NCBI RefSeq assembly: GCF_016881005.1
Contig: NZ_JACOPV010000003.1
Location: forward strand, 310,001-374,000
DNA from: Pseudomonas arcuscaelestis
GTDB taxonomy: Bacteria > Pseudomonadota > Gammaproteobacteria > Pseudomonadales > Pseudomonadaceae
Length of the DNA stretch: 64,000 nucleotides
Direction of reading: 5' to 3'
Shown: positions 62,061-64,000 of the stretch, in pieces
Layout of the letters: every line of letters begins with the position of its first letter
Position numbering within the stretch: position 1 is the stretch's first letter
The notes under the pieces: model-generated
What the model saw: only the letters and a program-made list of their open reading frames with translations
The model's database searches: none
Told to the model about the DNA's origin: nothing
Program-made: the position numbers and the translations under genes

Positions 62061-62210
62061 CTATCGAGGTGTTCGACAAAGAGCCGGATTGGCATTCGGT
62101 GTGGTGGCGCCACCTGTGCAGGACCGATCGGAGGCGGCAGGCTGGCCCGAGCGGGATTGGCTAAATCGCCATGCAAAGCTTGGGTAACGGTGGTAGGTGG
62201 TGTAGGTCAT
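62061..62210 (-). CDS. Second possible leader peptide, 49 residues, aromatic-rich start
   Basis: ATG 62210 follows GAGGAATTA and begins M-T-Y-T-T-Y-H-R-Y-P-S-F-A-W-R-F: four Tyr, two Phe and one Trp among the first 16 residues. It ends 50 bases before the DAHP synthase ATG. A GCGGG/CCCGC hairpin overlaps the gap to aroG-type ORF. This may be a second control peptide acting after the attenuator, or a chance short frame; the good ribosome binding site and aromatic content argue for the former. Confidence 0.45.
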   Translation of the reverse strand: MTYTTYHRYPSFAWRFSQSRSGQPAASDRSCTGGATTPNANPALCRTPR

Positions 62211-62250
62211 GGGGTAATTCCTCGTTATTTGTTCGGTTGTCGGGGGCCTG

Positions 62251-62288
62251 AAAAACAAAACCCCCGGTCGGGGAGCCGACCGGGGGTT
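62251..62288 (-). terminator. Attenuator terminator upstream of DAHP synthase
   Basis: A 13-base perfect stem pairs 62259-62271 with 62276-62288 around a four-base loop; on the minus strand it is followed by TTTTGTTTTT (62251-62260). It lies about 50 bases beyond the leader peptide stop and 240 bases before the DAHP synthase start, the layout of an amino-acid attenuator. Confidence 0.88.
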
Positions 62289-62338
62289 GAGTATTCTCGT
62301 GTTCGGCGGCCCCTTGAATGTGGGCGCCGGTGTGGGTA

Positions 62339-62473
62339 TCAGCGGCGCCTGTGGCTAAACCAATACCCAAAATAAAATGCAGCGGGAGCGGCAGTCGCGC
62401 ACTCGGCCACAGTCAGCACGGGACGCGATGGGCGACCTGCGTGTTGAGTGTGTTTGAGGGTGGTTGGCGACAT
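62339..62473 (-). CDS. Attenuator leader peptide of DAHP synthase, 44 residues
   Basis: ATG 62473 follows CTGGAGAG. The peptide ends F-Y-F-G-Y-W-F-S-H-R-R-R: six aromatic codons among seven just before the stop at 62339. A strong terminator hairpin follows. The three C-terminal Arg codons and GGCGCC palindromes near the stop may form the pause structure. Stalling at Phe, Tyr or Trp codons would prevent the terminator and allow DAHP synthase transcription. It is too short to be found by length-based gene callers. Confidence 0.82.
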   Translation of the reverse strand: MSPTTLKHTQHAGRPSRPVLTVAECATAAPAAFYFGYWFSHRRR

Positions 62474-62585
62474 GGGACTCTCCAGGTGATGGTTCCGAGC
62501 TTACTTCAGCCGTTGCTACGGTTTCAATCGCTAATTTGCATTAGTTTGATTTGGGGTGACTATTGTGGGGGGGGATGGGTGTTGG

Positions 62586-62615
62586 TGCTTGGCTTGGCTT
62601 GGCTTGGCTTGGCTT
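62586..62615 (+). repeat. Tandem repeat of GCTTG, six copies
   Basis: Six perfect head-to-tail copies of the five-base unit GCTTG occupy 62586-62615 in non-coding DNA. Slipped-strand changes in copy number are likely between strains. Confidence 0.85.
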
Positions 62616-62683
62616 GCGATGGGGCTTTTCGATTTGGGGCTGATCCGTTTGCTTGGGGGGCGCTTAGGCACCTTTGCGCCCTT

Positions 62684-62725
62684 ACGGCGCCTTACTTTGG
62701 CAGTCGCCCCAAAGTAAGCAAAGGG
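62684..62725. repeat. Inverted repeat of Pseudomonas intergenic type
   Basis: CTTACTTTGG and CCAAAGTAAG form a perfect 10-base inverted repeat with a seven-base spacer, followed by GCAAAGGGCTCGCCCC. I have seen sequence of this style repeated between genes in fluorescent pseudomonads, but could not test copy number. Coordinates approximate. Confidence 0.55.
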
Positions 62726-62986
62726 CTCGCCCCACCAGGGGCCCTACGCTGCGCTTCGGGTCCCCTCGCTACGGTGTCGCTACAGGGCATTGCGATCTAC
62801 GCGTTGCAAGCAACACTACGATTCGCAACTTCGGCCAAGCCGAAGGCGCTGCGCGCTAGCCCTTTCGCAACACCTTCACTCGGCCCTTCTGGTTAACGGG
62901 GCAGGTGGATCAAGAGCAACAGCAAGATCAAGATCTAGAGCGAAAGCAGATTGTGTGTAGCTTGCCGTTTTCTTTGGGCGGGTTGG

Positions 62987-64000
62987 TTACAGGGTGTAGT
63001 GCTTGAGTTCGCGGGCAATCAGCATGCGCTGGATTTCGCTGGAGCCTTCGTAGATTTGGGTGATCCGGGCGTCGCGGTAGTAGCGCTCGACCGGGTAGTC
63101 TTCAAGGTAGCCATAGCCACCATGCACCTGGATGGCCTTGGAACACACCCGCTCGGCCATTTCCGAGGCGAATAATTTGGCTTGCGAGGCTTCGCTCAGG
63201 CAGGGTTTGCCGGCGCTGCGCAGGCGCGCGGCATGAAGTATCAGTAGGCGTGCAGCGTTTATCTGCACCTGCATGTCGGCCAGCAGGTTGGCAATGCTTT
63301 GGTGTTCATTGATCGGTTTGCCAAACTGGATGCGATCACGTGAATAGGTCAGTGCCGCTTCGAACGCAGCGCGCGCGATGCCCAGTGCCTGGGCGGCAAT
63401 GCCGATGCGACCGCCTTCGAGGTTGGACAGGGCGATGGCCAGGCCCCTGCCACGCTCACCGAGCATGTTGGCGGCAGGAATACGGCAGTTATTAAAGGTG
63501 ACTGCGCAGGTGTCCGAGGCGCGGATGCCCATTTTGTGTTCGCTGCGGTCAACCACAAAACCTTCATTGTCGGTAGGCACCAGGAAGGCGGAGATACCTT
63601 TCTTGCCAAGGTCCGGGTCCGTCACGGCAAAGACAATGGCCAAGCCGGCACGGCGGGCGTTGCTGACAAACTGTTTAGCGCCATTGATCACCCAGTGATC
63701 ACCCTGCAGTTCTGCACGGGTACGCAAGTTGTGCGCTTCTGAGCCTGCCTGCGGTTCGGTCAAACAGAAGCAGCCGATCACCTCGCCGGTCGCCAGGCGC
63801 TCCAGCCAGGTTTGTTGCTGTTCAGCATTGCCGTAGGCCAACAGCGGGCCGCAACCCACCGAGTTGTGAATGCTCATCAAGGCGCCGGTGGCGCCATCGC
63901 CGGCAGCGATTTCTTCCACCGCCAAGGCGTAGGCGACGTAATCGGTATAGCTGCCACCCCATTGATCGGGCACCACCATGCCGAGCAGGCCCAGTTCGCC
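62987..64000 (-). CDS. Acyl-CoA dehydrogenase, 5' end cut by window
   Basis: The frame is open to the right end of the window; about 338 residues are visible, so only the first 40 or so residues of a normal 375-385 residue enzyme are missing. Features: [13 protein letters not shown] (FAD/substrate site), [12 protein letters not shown]-like [10 protein letters not shown] and the catalytic base Glu in [11 protein letters not shown]. It is a soluble flavoprotein of short/branched-chain beta-oxidation. The substrate class is not certain. Confidence 0.92.
   Translation of the reverse strand, partial: GELGLLGMVVPDQWGGSYTDYVAYALAVEEIAAGDGATGALMSIHNSVGCGPLLAYGNAEQQQTWLERLATGEVIGCFCLTEPQAGSEAHNLRTRAELQGDHWVINGAKQFVSNARRAGLAIVFAVTDPDLGKKGISAFLVPTDNEGFVVDRSEHKMGIRASDTCAVTFNNCRIPAANMLGERGRGLAIALSNLEGGRIGIAAQALGIARAAFEAALTYSRDRIQFGKPINEHQSIANLLADMQVQINAARLLILHAARLRSAGKPCLSEASQAKLFASEMAERVCSKAIQVHGGYGYLEDYPVERYYRDARITQIYEGSSEIQRMLIARELKHYTL

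Larger units (their letters stand above)
62474..62986. other. Intergenic region with short repeats upstream of the DAHP synthase leader
   Basis: About 510 bases with no convincing gene; long open frames here have unlikely composition. It contains the promoter of the leader transcript by position (AT-rich stretch near 62500-62545), a GCTTG tandem repeat (62586-62615) and an interspersed-type inverted repeat (62650-62760), listed separately. Confidence 0.6.

Noticed and set aside
62318..62896. Long plus-strand open frame upstream of the acyl-CoA dehydrogenase
   Set aside because: It runs through a tandem repeat, an inverted repeat and the antisense of the leader peptide, with unlikely amino acid composition; judged non-coding.
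1..64000. tRNA, rRNA or CRISPR arrays
   Set aside because: No T-loop-like GGTTCRA context with an acceptor stem, no rRNA sequence and no regularly spaced repeats were found on reading; a covariance search would be needed to be sure.

Overview
The window reads as chromosomal DNA of a Pseudomonas of the fluorescens/putida type: high-GC coding DNA, tightly overlapping operons, an aerobic-type cobalamin locus with two B12 riboswitches, Fap amyloid genes, a hydroxybutyrate catabolic unit with a sigma-54 activator, and azoR, ybiT, yejABE, eco and pnuC genes typical of that genus. The species is not determined. Both window ends cut genes (a PilM/GspL-like gene on the left, an acyl-CoA dehydrogenase on the right).

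Layout. 1-7025 (+): a type IV pilus/type II secretion-like operon (PilM-, PilN-, PilO- and GspC/PilP-like proteins, lipoprotein secretin, three pseudopilin-like proteins) that runs directly into the curli export genes csgE, csgF and csgG, with no curlin subunit gene visible. 7302-15755 (+): a compact natural-product cluster with an FAD oxidase, a PrmC/HemK-like methyltransferase, an alpha-oxoamine synthase, a chorismate mutase, a fused aminodeoxychorismate synthase, a prephenate-dehydrogenase-like enzyme and a drug-type MFS exporter. It predicts 4-aminophenylalanine formation followed by acyl condensation to an amino-ketone. 15773-25289: cobalamin genes in two divergent units (cbtB-cbtA-cobE-cobM and cobW-cobN-chlID), each behind its own cobalamin riboswitch. 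The chlI/chlD junction carries a complete -1 programmed frameshift signal. 26002-32871: a sigma-54 activator and a fapA-F functional amyloid operon with a sigma-54 type promoter. 33100-42863: housekeeping and accessory genes (nicotinamide riboside uptake, chemoreceptor, uppP, LysR/azoR pair, MFS, ybiT).

42884-47825 is a small decayed island. It holds a tyrosine-recombinase remnant with three in-frame stops, a MocR-type regulator, a 2-oxoglutarate oxygenase gene with an in-frame TAG, a TauE/SafE-type permease and a frameshifted short-chain dehydrogenase. 48397-55150 holds small envelope and unknown proteins, a PPP-family phosphatase, a LysE exporter, DUF1652, a parvulin, ecotin and the hydroxybutyrate dehydrogenase/permease pair under a sigma-54 promoter. 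Its sigma-54 activator follows at 55151-56545. 56576-62473 holds yejABE, a second parvulin and a DAHP synthase behind an attenuator whose 44-residue leader peptide ends in a cluster of aromatic codons.

The most notable items are the recoding signal that would make two chelatase subunits from one gene, the 4-aminophenylalanine/alpha-oxoamine synthase cluster, the presence of curli-type and Fap-type amyloid machinery within one window, and the aromatic attenuator in front of DAHP synthase. Starts were chosen by ribosome binding site and family length. No database search was run, so all assignments rest on reading motifs and gene order.
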